DNA of 47,046 nt from Salibacterium halotolerans (GTDB taxonomy: Bacteria > Bacillota > Bacilli > Bacillales > Marinococcaceae), in the NCBI RefSeq assembly GCF_900115625.1, contig NZ_FOXD01000024.1, positions 1 through 47,046 of the forward strand, written 5' to 3'. The position numbers and the translations under genes were made by a program. The notes beneath the pieces were generated by a model. That model made no database searches. It was given only the letters and a program-made list of their open reading frames with translations, and was not told the DNA's origin. The stretch's first letter is position 1; every line of letters starts with the position of its first letter. This document shows, one piece after another, positions 16,557 through 25,209 of this stretch.

Positions 16557-18683
16557 TTATAGTTTTTCTTTTAACCACGCACGAAACACCTGCTCCATGT
16601 GGTTTTTTATTTTTTCTTCATCGGCGGAAGCGAACAGATCAAGCGTCTGCTTTCCTGCAACGAGCTGTTCACTCACCGCACTCAACACGTCGTATGTTTC
16701 CGGTTTGTCTCCGCTTGGCGCAAGCAGAATCAACAGATGCTCCACCTCTGTTTCCGTGCCGTCCATGGCTTTCATGGAAACTGGATGTACGAGCGGCTGG
16801 ATGTGAAAACAGGGTCCCATTACCGAATCGGTTCTGGCATGAAAAAGAGCGAGATTCGTTTGAGGAACCGCCGTTCCGCCTTTTTGATATCTGTTCCAGA
16901 GTGCATCAACGGCCGTTTCGCTGTTCTGCAGCACCCCTTCCTGTTTCACACCCGCTTCGGCTCTTGTCAGTATCTGATAAAGATCTCTGTCCTCGACGGG
17001 CGGCAGCACCTTGAATGTTTCCAGCACCTGCACCATCAGTGCGGTGTATACCTGTATACGGCGCAGTTCCTCTGACACGTTACCTGAATGTTCGTCCGGG
17101 TCTGCAGGGTCCGTTCCATTTTGACTGTCTGTTCGGCTGCCACTTGGTTCGGAGGGCGGAAGCTTTCTGATGAACAGCTTCACTTTTTCAATATCTTTTT
17201 TTGTCAGAAACGGATTGACGACAATATATGGGAACACGTCATCATGCAGCTCCATCGTGGAAATCACGATATCATAACCGGCTCCCCGGTACTCTTCAAG
17301 ATCCATCATGGAGATATTTTTCAGACTCTCGATTTCCGGTAGTTCTCTTCGAAGCCTTGTCATCAGCATTTTGGAGGATCCGATACCGCTGGAGCAGACG
17401 ACGAGCGCGTTTACTCTGCTGTCGTTTTGCAGTTTTTCAAGAGCTGAACCGAAATGCAGCGTGAGATACCCTACTTCTGATTCCGGCAGCGTCCGGTCCA
17501 GAGATTCGTCAACCGCTTCTGTCACAAGAAGAAACAAGTCTTCATAATCCGTTTTGATCTGATCGAGAAGCGGATTGTAGATACGCATGTTTTCGCTGAT
17601 GCGGTACAGCGCGGGATCAAGATGGGCAACAAGCCCCTGGTACAGGGAATCATCTTCTTTCAGCGGCTGTCCGGTTGCGTTCTGCATATAATCCATCAAC
17701 ACTTTAGCATACACCGCTGCAGACAGGTGATCAAGATTCGGAAGATAATCCTGGTCCTCCCTGATTTTCGCCCCGCGCAGGTGCATCGTAATATAGCCGA
17801 TTTCCGCTTTCGGGATAGAGAGCTGAAATACTTTTTCGAGCTTTTGAATGAGCAGAACGGCGGTTTCATATTCTTTCGTGTCCTGCAGGGTTCGGAGATA
17901 GGAATCGTTGATTTCTATCTTTTCCCCTTGCGAAATTCTTTCGATCGCCAGCGTCAAATGAACGACCAGTCCGACATAGGCACTGTCGGCAAAATGGTAC
18001 GGAAGTTCATCTTTCATATCTGCCAGTATTTTCTCCACCGTCAGCCATTTATCCTGCTCGACCAGCCCGAGAAGTCTCTTTGAAATCTCTCCGGATTCCG
18101 GGAATCCATTTTTACCCTTAATATTTTCCCTCATGAGACGAAATAAATCATTCTCACCGAAATTTTCAGCGATCAGGCTGCTCATCGCGGCCCGTTTTGC
18201 CGATTCCGAGCCGCTTACCGTCACACCGTAGCCGCGCCTTCTGGTTAACGATAAATCGGTTGTTTCAAACCATGTCTCCAACTGATCCAAATCATAACTG
18301 ATGGTCGCACTTGTTACTTTGAGCTCACGGGCGAGGGTCTGAAGTTTCAGCGGCTCCACACTCTCGAGCAGGCGGCAGAGAATCAGCGTGCGCCTTTCTT
18401 CCGCGGTGTACTCGACGACCGAAGGCTGGAGCAGCGACAACTCCAGCTCTTGTTTATCTTCGCGGGTTCCTTCTATTTTCACACCTTTTCCGGCGGATTT
18501 TATCAAGTTTAGGTTATAAAGGCGGAGGATTTTGTCCAGTCCCTTCAGATCCCGGTGAACGGTTCTGGAACTGACATCCAGCGCCGCTGCGGCGTCAGCC
18601 ACCGGAATATCTTTGTCCTGCTGCAGCAGGTACCGGATCAGTTCCCGTTCGCGGGCGGTCATATAATCGACAGCCAAGGGCAT
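16557..18683 (-). CDS. mtlR: Mannitol operon transcriptional activator with PTS regulatory domains
   Basis: A 708-residue PRD-containing activator. In order: helix-turn-helix regions (about 8-70 and 95-155), PRD1 (about 190-305, His230, His242 and His301), PRD2 (about 310-415, His354 and His410), a Gat-like IIB domain (VCSSGIGSS, Cys430) and a IIA-like domain (about 540-700, His615 in LALFHAR). This is the MtlR architecture, in which phosphorylation at PRD2, IIB and IIA sites couples mtl expression to mannitol transport and overall PTS state. The site AAGGGGG is very close to the ATG at 18683; the ATG six codons later (MTARERE) matches other MtlR starts better, so the exact start is open. Confidence 0.94.
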   Translation of the reverse strand: MPLAVDYMTARERELIRYLLQQDKDIPVADAAAALDVSSRTVHRDLKGLDKILRLYNLNLIKSAGKGVKIEGTREDKQELELSLLQPSVVEYTAEERRTLILCRLLESVEPLKLQTLARELKVTSATISYDLDQLETWFETTDLSLTRRRGYGVTVSGSESAKRAAMSSLIAENFGENDLFRLMRENIKGKNGFPESGEISKRLLGLVEQDKWLTVEKILADMKDELPYHFADSAYVGLVVHLTLAIERISQGEKIEINDSYLRTLQDTKEYETAVLLIQKLEKVFQLSIPKAEIGYITMHLRGAKIREDQDYLPNLDHLSAAVYAKVLMDYMQNATGQPLKEDDSLYQGLVAHLDPALYRISENMRIYNPLLDQIKTDYEDLFLLVTEAVDESLDRTLPESEVGYLTLHFGSALEKLQNDSRVNALVVCSSGIGSSKMLMTRLRRELPEIESLKNISMMDLEEYRGAGYDIVISTMELHDDVFPYIVVNPFLTKKDIEKVKLFIRKLPPSEPSGSRTDSQNGTDPADPDEHSGNVSEELRRIQVYTALMVQVLETFKVLPPVEDRDLYQILTRAEAGVKQEGVLQNSETAVDALWNRYQKGGTAVPQTNLALFHARTDSVMGPCFHIQPLVHPVSMKAMDGTETEVEHLLILLAPSGDKPETYDVLSAVSEQLVAGKQTLDLFASADEEKIKNHMEQVFRAWLKEKL

Positions 18684-18704
18684 ACCCCCTTTTTAACCAT
18701 CATA

Positions 18705-20168
18705 TCATTGTTCCTGATCTGACTTCCAGCGCTCGACCAGCTCATCGTATTTCGGACTTCCGAGGAAATTATCCACCGAAACATGTTCGGCATCGGGACG
18801 TTTACCTCTGGCCCGGTCGGTCAGGTCTTTGTGGGTAATGATAACGTCGGCATCATCCGGAATCTGGTTGATCGCAGAGTTGGTCACTTCCATATCAAGT
18901 CCTGCTTTTTTCACTTTGTCCTTCATAACGGAAGCTCCCATCGCACTTGATCCCATGCCGGCATCACACGCAAAAATCACTTTGTTGATATCTTTTCCGG
19001 AAAGCTCTTCTGCCTCGCTTCTTTCCTGACTTTCGGCTCCTTCTTCTTTCAGTCCGGACGTAACGCTGCTTTCTTTGCCTTTCATTTCTTCCATTTTCGA
19101 CGCCGCGGATCCGAGATCTTCTTCGTCAGAACGGCTTGCCTTCAAAATGATGGAAGAAATGATGAAGGAAACCGCAGCAGCAACGAGAACACCAAGCACC
19201 ATAAATACGTACTTATTCGGCGGTGTCATCGCAAAGTAGGCAAGGATACTTCCCGGTGACGCTGCGGCTCGTAGTCCGACATCAAACAAAACAAATGTGA
19301 AAACACCACTCATGCCGCCTGCGATGACCGCAAGAAGCAGCTGCGGCTTCATGAGAATATACGGGAAGTAAATTTCGTGGATACCTCCCACAAACTGAAT
19401 TACTGCTGCACCCGGCGCTGAACTTCTGGAAGCTCCTCTTCCGAAAACAGTGTAGGCCAGCAGCACGCCAAGACCAGGTCCCGGGTTACTTTCCAGCATA
19501 AACAGAACCGAAGTACCTGTTTCATTTGATTCCTGCACCCCAAGCGGTGTGAGAATGCCGTGGTTAATAGCATTGTTTAAAAACAGTACTTTCGCCGGTT
19601 CAATCAAAATACTGGCAAGCGGGAGCAGTCCCGCGTTCATAATGGCTTCGACGCCTGCTGCAAGCGCACTGCTGAACCCTGCCATAACAGGACCTACGGC
19701 ATAAAGACCAAGAACAGCGAGGGCACCGCCGAAGATACCGGCGGAAAAGTTGTTGACAAGCATTTCAAAACCCTGCCTGATTTTCCCATCCACCGCATCG
19801 TCAAATTTCTTAATAATCCAGCCGGACAACGGTCCCATTATCATGGCACCGAGAAACATCGGATCTTCAGCTCCTACAATGACACCCATTGTTGCGATCG
19901 CACCAACGACACCGCCCCGGACATCGTGTACCATTTTACCACCGGTGTAGGCGATCAACAGCGGCAGAAGATACGTAATCATCGGCCCGTTTAATGCAGC
20001 TAATTGCTCATTCGGGAAGAAACCATCTGATATAAACAGCGCCGTGATAATCCCCCAGGCAATAAAAGCACCGATGTTCGGCATGATCATGCTGCTCAAA
20101 AAACTTCCGAATTTCTGCACTTTCGCCCGGATCGTTCCCCCTGACTTTTGATTTTCCTCTGCACTCAC
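18705..20168 (-). CDS. mtlA: PTS mannitol-specific enzyme IICB
   Basis: A 487-residue fused transporter. The membrane IIC domain spans about residues 15-345 with the substrate-binding loop GGIHEIYFPY (261-270). A charged Ser/Glu linker (about 345-392) leads to the IIB domain with phosphorylated Cys401 in CDAGMGSS. It imports mannitol and delivers mannitol 1-phosphate to the dehydrogenase encoded in the same operon. The start codon is GTG after AAGGAGGGGTTTAC. It is the first gene of mtlA-mtlR-mtlF-mtlD, an order also known from Geobacillus. The separate IIA protein (mtlF) completes the system. Confidence 0.97.
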   Translation of the reverse strand: MSAEENQKSGGTIRAKVQKFGSFLSSMIMPNIGAFIAWGIITALFISDGFFPNEQLAALNGPMITYLLPLLIAYTGGKMVHDVRGGVVGAIATMGVIVGAEDPMFLGAMIMGPLSGWIIKKFDDAVDGKIRQGFEMLVNNFSAGIFGGALAVLGLYAVGPVMAGFSSALAAGVEAIMNAGLLPLASILIEPAKVLFLNNAINHGILTPLGVQESNETGTSVLFMLESNPGPGLGVLLAYTVFGRGASRSSAPGAAVIQFVGGIHEIYFPYILMKPQLLLAVIAGGMSGVFTFVLFDVGLRAAASPGSILAYFAMTPPNKYVFMVLGVLVAAAVSFIISSIILKASRSDEEDLGSAASKMEEMKGKESSVTSGLKEEGAESQERSEAEELSGKDINKVIFACDAGMGSSAMGASVMKDKVKKAGLDMEVTNSAINQIPDDADVIITHKDLTDRARGKRPDAEHVSVDNFLGSPKYDELVERWKSDQEQ

Positions 20169-20366
20169 GTAAACCCCTCCTTATAATAAATCATGACAAT
20201 ATCTAAGATGAATAGCGTATAGTCTCATCCTATAGGCTGAATGACAGTGGTATCAATAAAATAAAAGATGGAATAAGGCAACAAGTATGTTGACATCATT
20301 TAAAAGAAAGCGTTCTATCATAAAGTGCCTGCTCCTATACTGTACCATCTGACCCGAAAAGAAGAC
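20169..20366 (-). promoter_or_regulatory. Mannitol operon promoter region with a cre-like site
   Basis: On the minus strand a TTGTTG/TTTTAT pair with 17-bp spacing lies in this stretch, a weak promoter as expected for an activator-dependent mtl promoter. AGAAAGCGTTCTAT at 20305-20318 resembles the CcpA cre consensus in its core but mismatches at both ends (three positions), so it is only a candidate. MtlR should bind upstream of the -35 box. The array described next lies further upstream. Confidence 0.4.
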
Positions 20367-20505
20367 TTATCCGTCAAATGTCTGCGGTTATCCGTCAACT
20401 ACTGTCATTTATCCGTCGAAGGAGGGGCAGTATCCGTTCATTGTAGTGTTATCCATCAATCACGGCCTGATACGTAAGCGTCAAACAAGCAGGTTTATCC
20501 GCTAA
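20367..20505. repeat. Array A: seven degenerate copies of TTATCCGTCAA, about 21-bp period
   Basis: Copies of TTATCCGTCAA or close variants start at 20367, 20388, 20409, 20430, 20449, 20468 (weak) and 20495. The first intervals are 21, 21 and 21 bp, then 19, 19 and 27. The spacer bases are not conserved, so this is not an ordinary tandem repeat. It lies between the terminator of the fructose-family PTS operon and the mtl promoter. Function unknown. Confidence 0.8.
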
Positions 20506-20550
20506 AAGAACCCTGCCTGCGCCTTGTTCATTCCACACACCACCCTGCAC

Positions 20551-20615
20551 AAAAAAATATCCGAACCATCATTCGAAGAAGATTACGGCAATCTTATCAA
20601 AAATGGTTCGGATAT
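20551..20615 (-). terminator. Intrinsic terminator of the fructose-family PTS operon
   Basis: A 13-bp perfect stem, ATATCCGAACCAT (20557-20569) with 20603-20615; the loop holds a second small hairpin (AAGATT/AATCTT on the minus strand). On the minus strand a run of seven T follows. Confidence 0.9.
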
Positions 20616-20662
20616 CATTTTTCACGTAGTGTGCTTTCAGGTATCACACCCTGTTTCTCACC

Positions 20663-21112
20663 CTATATACCGGATACGATGTCGATGATCTGCTGTTTCG
20701 TTTCCGCCTGCTTCAATGAGTGGCGAAACGATTCATCCATCATTTTCTTCGACAGCTGCTGAAGGATTTTCAGGTGATCATCACCGGCGTTTTCCTGCGG
20801 CACAGCAATCAAAAAGATAACTTCAGCCGGCTGGCCGTCCATACTCTTCCATTCAATACCTGAAGGGGACTTCCCAACGGCTATCGCAGCTTCCTTTACT
20901 CCGTTTGATTTGGCATGTGGAATGGCGAATCCAAATCCAATGCCGGTACTTCCCTCGTTCTCCCGCGCGTGCACGTCACGCAGAAACTGTTGTTTATCAC
21001 TTAACACACTGCCCGGCAGTAATGCCGCCATTTCCTTAAGTGCCCCTTCTTTATCTGTGCTCTCAAGCGCTGTGTCTACAGCTTCTTTGTGCAATAGTGC
21101 TTCGATGTCCAT
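20663..21112 (-). CDS. PTS fructose-family enzyme IIA
   Basis: A 149-residue IIA protein with the active-site His66 in GFAIPHAKS and the FruA/NtrN-type fold signature throughout. It starts directly after the stop codon of the IIBC gene (TGAATG) with GGAGGG as site. It phosphorylates the IIBC transporter encoded upstream. Sugar specificity cannot be told from IIA alone. Confidence 0.93.
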   Translation of the reverse strand: MDIEALLHKEAVDTALESTDKEGALKEMAALLPGSVLSDKQQFLRDVHARENEGSTGIGFGFAIPHAKSNGVKEAAIAVGKSPSGIEWKSMDGQPAEVIFLIAVPQENAGDDHLKILQQLSKKMMDESFRHSLKQAETKQQIIDIVSGI

Positions 21113-22534
21113 TCAGGATCCCTCCATAGTTGGTTTTTTCAATATATTCGCAAGCAGTGCTGTCACAATCGTGCCGACGATGATAGCCACGAAGAACATA
21201 AGAACGTTGTCTATCGCTCCGAATACGGCGACAATCGGCCCGCCGTGAGGTACGTGGTCGGCGACATTCCCCATCATGGCTATCGCTCCGGCGCTCATGC
21301 CGCCGGCCATAATACTCGGGATAACACGGAATGGATCGGCTGCGGCGAGCGGAATCGCCCCTTCCGTTATACCAACAAGCCCCATCGCTACAGCGGCTTT
21401 TCCTGCTTCCTGTTCATCGCTTTTGAATTTTCTTTTAAAGATAAGAGAGGCCAGACCCATGCCAAGCGGCGGCGTACAGATGGCCGCGGCAATGGCTCCC
21501 ATTACTTCCGGCTGTCCCTGGGTGATCAGCGCAGCACCGAACAGAAATGCCACTTTATTGAATGGCCCTCCCATATCGAAACTAATCATGGCACCCAGTA
21601 TTAAGCCGAGTAATATCCGGCTGCCTCCTTCCATTCCTTCCAGACCGTTTGTCAGGGCTTCCATTAATCCGGCAATCGGCGCTCCCAGAACATAGATGAA
21701 AATAAGACCGACCGCAAGCGAAGCCAGAATTGGAATGATGAGAATAGGCATGATTGGCTGGATGATTTCCGGCACTTTCACTTCTTTGATCCATTTCGCG
21801 ATATACCCGGCGAGAAATCCGGCAATAATGCCCCCGATAAACCCGGCGCCGGCCTCACTTCCGTAAAAACTTCCGTCGTTTGCGATAAAACCACCGATCA
21901 TACCAGGGGCAAGACCCGGACGATCAGCAATACTCATCGCAATAAACCCTGCCAGAATCGGTACCATGAGGCTGAAAGCTGTATTTCCCATCTGATTAAT
22001 CGAATTCCAAAAAGACCCTTCCGGTATCGCGAGGCCGTCTGCGGACGGTTCTCCTCCCAGACTGAGGGAAATGGCGATTAACAAACCACCCACCACGACA
22101 AAGGGGATCATGTAGGAAACACCGTTCATCAAGTGCCGGTACAACGGGTTCTGCTTCTTTTTCTTTTTCGATTTTTCTTCCTCTATTTTTTCATTCGCTT
22201 TTTCCCGGCCGGTCTTTGCGCCGTAGGTTTCCACCTCTCCGGCTTCAAACCGGGCAAGGAGCGCTCCTGCGTTATTAATCGCTTCGGAGGAATCAGTCTC
22301 CAGTACCGGCTTTCCCTCAAAGCGTGATTTTTCAACGGATTTGTCCGCTGCAATCACTACCCCGTCGGCTTCTTCAATATCTTCTTCGGTCAGTTCATTT
22401 TCGACCCCGATGGACCCCTGCGTTTCCACTTTGATGTCCATGCCTTTTTCCTGTGCCGCTTTGTTCAGGCCTTCCGCTGCCATATACGTATGGGCAATAC
22501 CGTTGGGGCACGATGTGATGCCGACTAATTTCAT
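21113..22534 (-). CDS. PTS fructose-family enzyme IIBC
   Basis: A 473-residue transporter. IIB is at the N-terminus with Cys9 in TSCPNGIAHTYMAAE; a charged Lys/Glu linker (about 110-125) leads to the IIC membrane domain with many spans and the GMISFDMGGPFNKVA-type loop (about 310-325). The ATG at 22534 overlaps the regulator's stop codon by one base and has GAGGAG eight bases upstream; a GTG one codon earlier is less likely. No 1-phosphofructokinase gene accompanies it, so fructose itself is not assured; mannose, a mannoside or another ketose-type sugar are alternatives. Confidence 0.92.
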   Translation of the reverse strand: MKLVGITSCPNGIAHTYMAAEGLNKAAQEKGMDIKVETQGSIGVENELTEEDIEEADGVVIAADKSVEKSRFEGKPVLETDSSEAINNAGALLARFEAGEVETYGAKTGREKANEKIEEEKSKKKKKQNPLYRHLMNGVSYMIPFVVVGGLLIAISLSLGGEPSADGLAIPEGSFWNSINQMGNTAFSLMVPILAGFIAMSIADRPGLAPGMIGGFIANDGSFYGSEAGAGFIGGIIAGFLAGYIAKWIKEVKVPEIIQPIMPILIIPILASLAVGLIFIYVLGAPIAGLMEALTNGLEGMEGGSRILLGLILGAMISFDMGGPFNKVAFLFGAALITQGQPEVMGAIAAAICTPPLGMGLASLIFKRKFKSDEQEAGKAAVAMGLVGITEGAIPLAAADPFRVIPSIMAGGMSAGAIAMMGNVADHVPHGGPIVAVFGAIDNVLMFFVAIIVGTIVTALLANILKKPTMEGS

Positions 22535-24447
22535 CACGAAATCTCCTCGCTTTCCCTTAAAATTGTGATAAATTCCTGATATGTTTGCGCTTTTTTCAAC
22601 CGGTCGGTACGTTCCTTTATTCCGGATACGTGAAAGAGTTCTTTAAACAGAGCTTCTGCTTCTCCGGGAGACTCATAGTCCACCGCAATAAAAAATACGA
22701 TCGAAACAGACTGGCCGCCCCAGTCCACAGGCTCCTGCAGGAGCGCTGCAGCTATCGCCGAATGCATACTATCTTCCCTGTGCCCGTGCGGAATGGCTAT
22801 CTGCGCTGAAATGGCGGTACTGCCGAGAGTCTCCCGTTTGAGAGCATGTTCTTTCAGGGCGGGAAGTGCATACCCCTGATTGATCAAAGCATCGGCGAGC
22901 TGTTCTACTGCATCGGTTCTGGAATCCGCCTGCATGCCGGGAAAAAACAAAGAAGCGCTGCTGTATTTAACCAAAACGGACCTGGTGTTGTCTTTTGTGT
23001 TCATCCAGTCGGTCAAGGCCTTCTGGTCTTCTCTCGAAAAGACCGGAGAAACCTGGAACACCCGCTCATCATCAATAGCTACAGTGGAAAGGATCAAATC
23101 CGGCTGCAGCCGGTCGTTTTTGTGTTTCCATTCATGGACAGCCGACACTTCCGTATGCCGCACCCCGGGAAACAGGTTATTGAACTTTTCCTTTATCAGG
23201 TAGGCGGTCCCCATGCCGCTTTCACATACGATAAGAACGTTGCGGATTGGCTCCGTTATCTGGCGGTGCCGTTCGATAGCCGATTGGAGATGAATCATGA
23301 GAAAGCCGATTTCATCTTCCGGTACGTCTTTCAAAAGCGGCTCCTGCACGTTCTGCACCCAATACTTCACCCAGTCAAAGGATGATTCGTATTCTTTTTT
23401 TATTTCCTGAAGCATCGGATTTTCCATACGAAGCCGGTACCGCATCCGGTGAAGCGTCGTTTGAAAATGGAGAAGCAGCGCCCGTTTAAAATCTTCATCG
23501 GACGCCATATCTTGTGAATAATCGGAGGCCACCGCTTCTATAAACGTTTCCATCATGGCTGCTGCTTTGCTGTCGAAAAGGTTCCAGCTGCTGAGTTCAT
23601 CTGCCGCATGGTCAGTCACTCTCTCTCGCTTGCTGCCGAGCAGATGCAGAGCAAAGTAGTCCGCCTCGTGCGGAGGGATACGGACTTGCAGAAGACCGGA
23701 TAGACGGCGGACAAAACGGCAGGCGGTTTCATACTCCGGGTGCTGGTAGAGAAGGTCATCGGTGGTTCGTTCCTGTTCTTGCATAACGTTCCCCAACCTC
23801 AGGCGTTGTATAAATATTAACGTATGATACAAAAGATTATTGCGCGCCCGGTCTGTCAGAGGAAAATGCAGTTCCTGTTCCAATTGTTTAAATTCCTGCC
23901 AAACGAGCTGCACATCATAATCCCAGTGGTGGCTTTTCTGCTCTTCCATAAAGACATCTTTCATCATCTGTCTCATTTTCCACTCTTCCCCCGAGAGGCG
24001 GAAGCCTTTCTGTCTGCGCCGCTTCAATTCCAGACCGTAGCGCCCGAGCCACATTTCCAGTTCATCAAGCAGCTGCAGCGCTTTCGACCGGCTGACATAA
24101 TAACGATCCATCACATCCTGCACGTGCGTGTACGTCGTTCGGGAGGCAAATTCAAAAAGAATGTCTTTTAATGTTTGGTCCTGTGTATCCGGATAGGGCC
24201 GCAATGCCATTTTGATCATCTGGGCTGTTTTAATCGACGCCTGCAGTTGGATACCTTCACTCGGCTTTCTGGTAATATCCGCATCCAGTTCCAATTCGTT
24301 GATAAACGCTGCGATCCGGTCCACATCACTGCGGATCGTACGGGATGTGACCTCAAAACCCTGTCCGAGCGCCTGTGACGTGTGAAACCCTTCATGATTT
24401 AGCAGATAAAGCAGTAACCGCGCCTGCCGCGTATTCAGCTGTTTCAT
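22534..24447 (-). CDS. PRD-containing PTS regulator (BglG/ManR/MtlR type)
   Basis: A 637-residue regulator: helix-turn-helix at the N-terminus (about 5-60) and again near 100-150, PRD1 (His208, His268), PRD2 (His327, His386), a IIB-like domain (CESGMGTAY, Cys408) and a IIA domain (about 495-635, His554 in AIPHGHRED). This is the layout of activators such as ManR and LicR, controlled by PTS phosphorylation. It is the first gene of an operon with its presumed IIBC and IIA targets. The start follows GGAGGTGAATAA. Confidence 0.93.
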   Translation of the reverse strand: MKQLNTRQARLLLYLLNHEGFHTSQALGQGFEVTSRTIRSDVDRIAAFINELELDADITRKPSEGIQLQASIKTAQMIKMALRPYPDTQDQTLKDILFEFASRTTYTHVQDVMDRYYVSRSKALQLLDELEMWLGRYGLELKRRRQKGFRLSGEEWKMRQMMKDVFMEEQKSHHWDYDVQLVWQEFKQLEQELHFPLTDRARNNLLYHTLIFIQRLRLGNVMQEQERTTDDLLYQHPEYETACRFVRRLSGLLQVRIPPHEADYFALHLLGSKRERVTDHAADELSSWNLFDSKAAAMMETFIEAVASDYSQDMASDEDFKRALLLHFQTTLHRMRYRLRMENPMLQEIKKEYESSFDWVKYWVQNVQEPLLKDVPEDEIGFLMIHLQSAIERHRQITEPIRNVLIVCESGMGTAYLIKEKFNNLFPGVRHTEVSAVHEWKHKNDRLQPDLILSTVAIDDERVFQVSPVFSREDQKALTDWMNTKDNTRSVLVKYSSASLFFPGMQADSRTDAVEQLADALINQGYALPALKEHALKRETLGSTAISAQIAIPHGHREDSMHSAIAAALLQEPVDWGGQSVSIVFFIAVDYESPGEAEALFKELFHVSGIKERTDRLKKAQTYQEFITILRESEEIS

Positions 24448-24479
24448 TTATTCACCTCCTTCAACTGAAAACCCTTACA

Positions 24480-24509
24480 ATTTTATTGTATACCTTATTC
24501 AGGCTCCAA
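24480..24509 (-). promoter_or_regulatory. Candidate promoter of the PRD-regulator/PTS operon
   Basis: On the minus strand TTGGAG (24504-24509) and TAAAAT (24480-24485) are 18 bp apart, about 35 bp upstream of the regulator start. The -10 matches five of six positions, the -35 four of six. Confidence 0.45.
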
Positions 24510-24580
24510 ACATGTTCGTCTGTTTCCACAATTTGCGGAAAAACGTCATAACTTTCGTTTCGCCCGATCTGCACTGCTCA

Positions 24581-25084
24581 TCAGAGAAACAAAGCCATGT
24601 GCTCTTCATCCCAGTACGTTCCCAGCCATTTCAGCGCCTTGGGTTCGGTGCCAAACGTCCGAAATCCAAACGATGCGTAAAAGGATTTCGCCTGCTCATT
24701 CGAAGAGACAACAGCCAGCTGCAGCCGTTCGATGTCCCAGCGCCGTGCCTGCTCCAGAAGTGCGCGCATCAACGCCGAACCTGCTCCTCTGCCGCGGGAG
24801 GCTGTGGTAATATACATGCCTTCGAGATCCGCTTTGTGCTTCATTTTCTGCAGCGTGTTTTTCAGAAGCATTGCTGTGCCCACCAATACGCTGTCCTCAA
24901 AAACACCGATCGTCACCGCATGCCTCCATAACAAGCGTTCCTGCACGATTCCTAAGAAATTGTCATCGGCCGCTTCTTCTTCGTACGTTACCGCAAAAGC
25001 CTCCGGGGAAAAGCGCAGTGCCTCTTCCCGGAGTGCCGCACAGGCTTCGGCATCTTCCACCGTTAATCTTCTCGTTTGTAACAT
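24581..25084 (-). CDS. GNAT-family N-acetyltransferase
   Basis: About 167 residues with the GNAT fold. The acetyl-CoA-binding loop is RGRGAGSALM (motif A, about residues 92-101 from this start), followed by the motif B region ERLQLAVVSSNEQAKSFYASFGF. The acceptor substrate is unknown. Three closely spaced in-frame ATGs (25093, 25090, 25084) follow GGAAGGGA; the last has the best spacing. It is apparently transcribed alone, and the gene upstream runs in the opposite direction. Confidence 0.87.
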   Translation of the reverse strand: MLQTRRLTVEDAEACAALREEALRFSPEAFAVTYEEEAADDNFLGIVQERLLWRHAVTIGVFEDSVLVGTAMLLKNTLQKMKHKADLEGMYITTASRGRGAGSALMRALLEQARRWDIERLQLAVVSSNEQAKSFYASFGFRTFGTEPKALKWLGTYWDEEHMALFL

Positions 25085-25209
25085 GTCCATCATTCCCTTC
25101 CAATATTTTTCTCCGCCCTTTTTCCTAAAAAGAATATAACAACTATATTCCTTATCGTGTAAGTGCTATGATAGAGGTCGGAATTCTTACCAAAGGCAGG
25201 CGGTTACAT

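Noticed and set aside
20305-20318. Cre site for the mannitol operon as a firm call
   Set aside because: Three end positions mismatch the consensus; reported only as cre-like inside the promoter entry.
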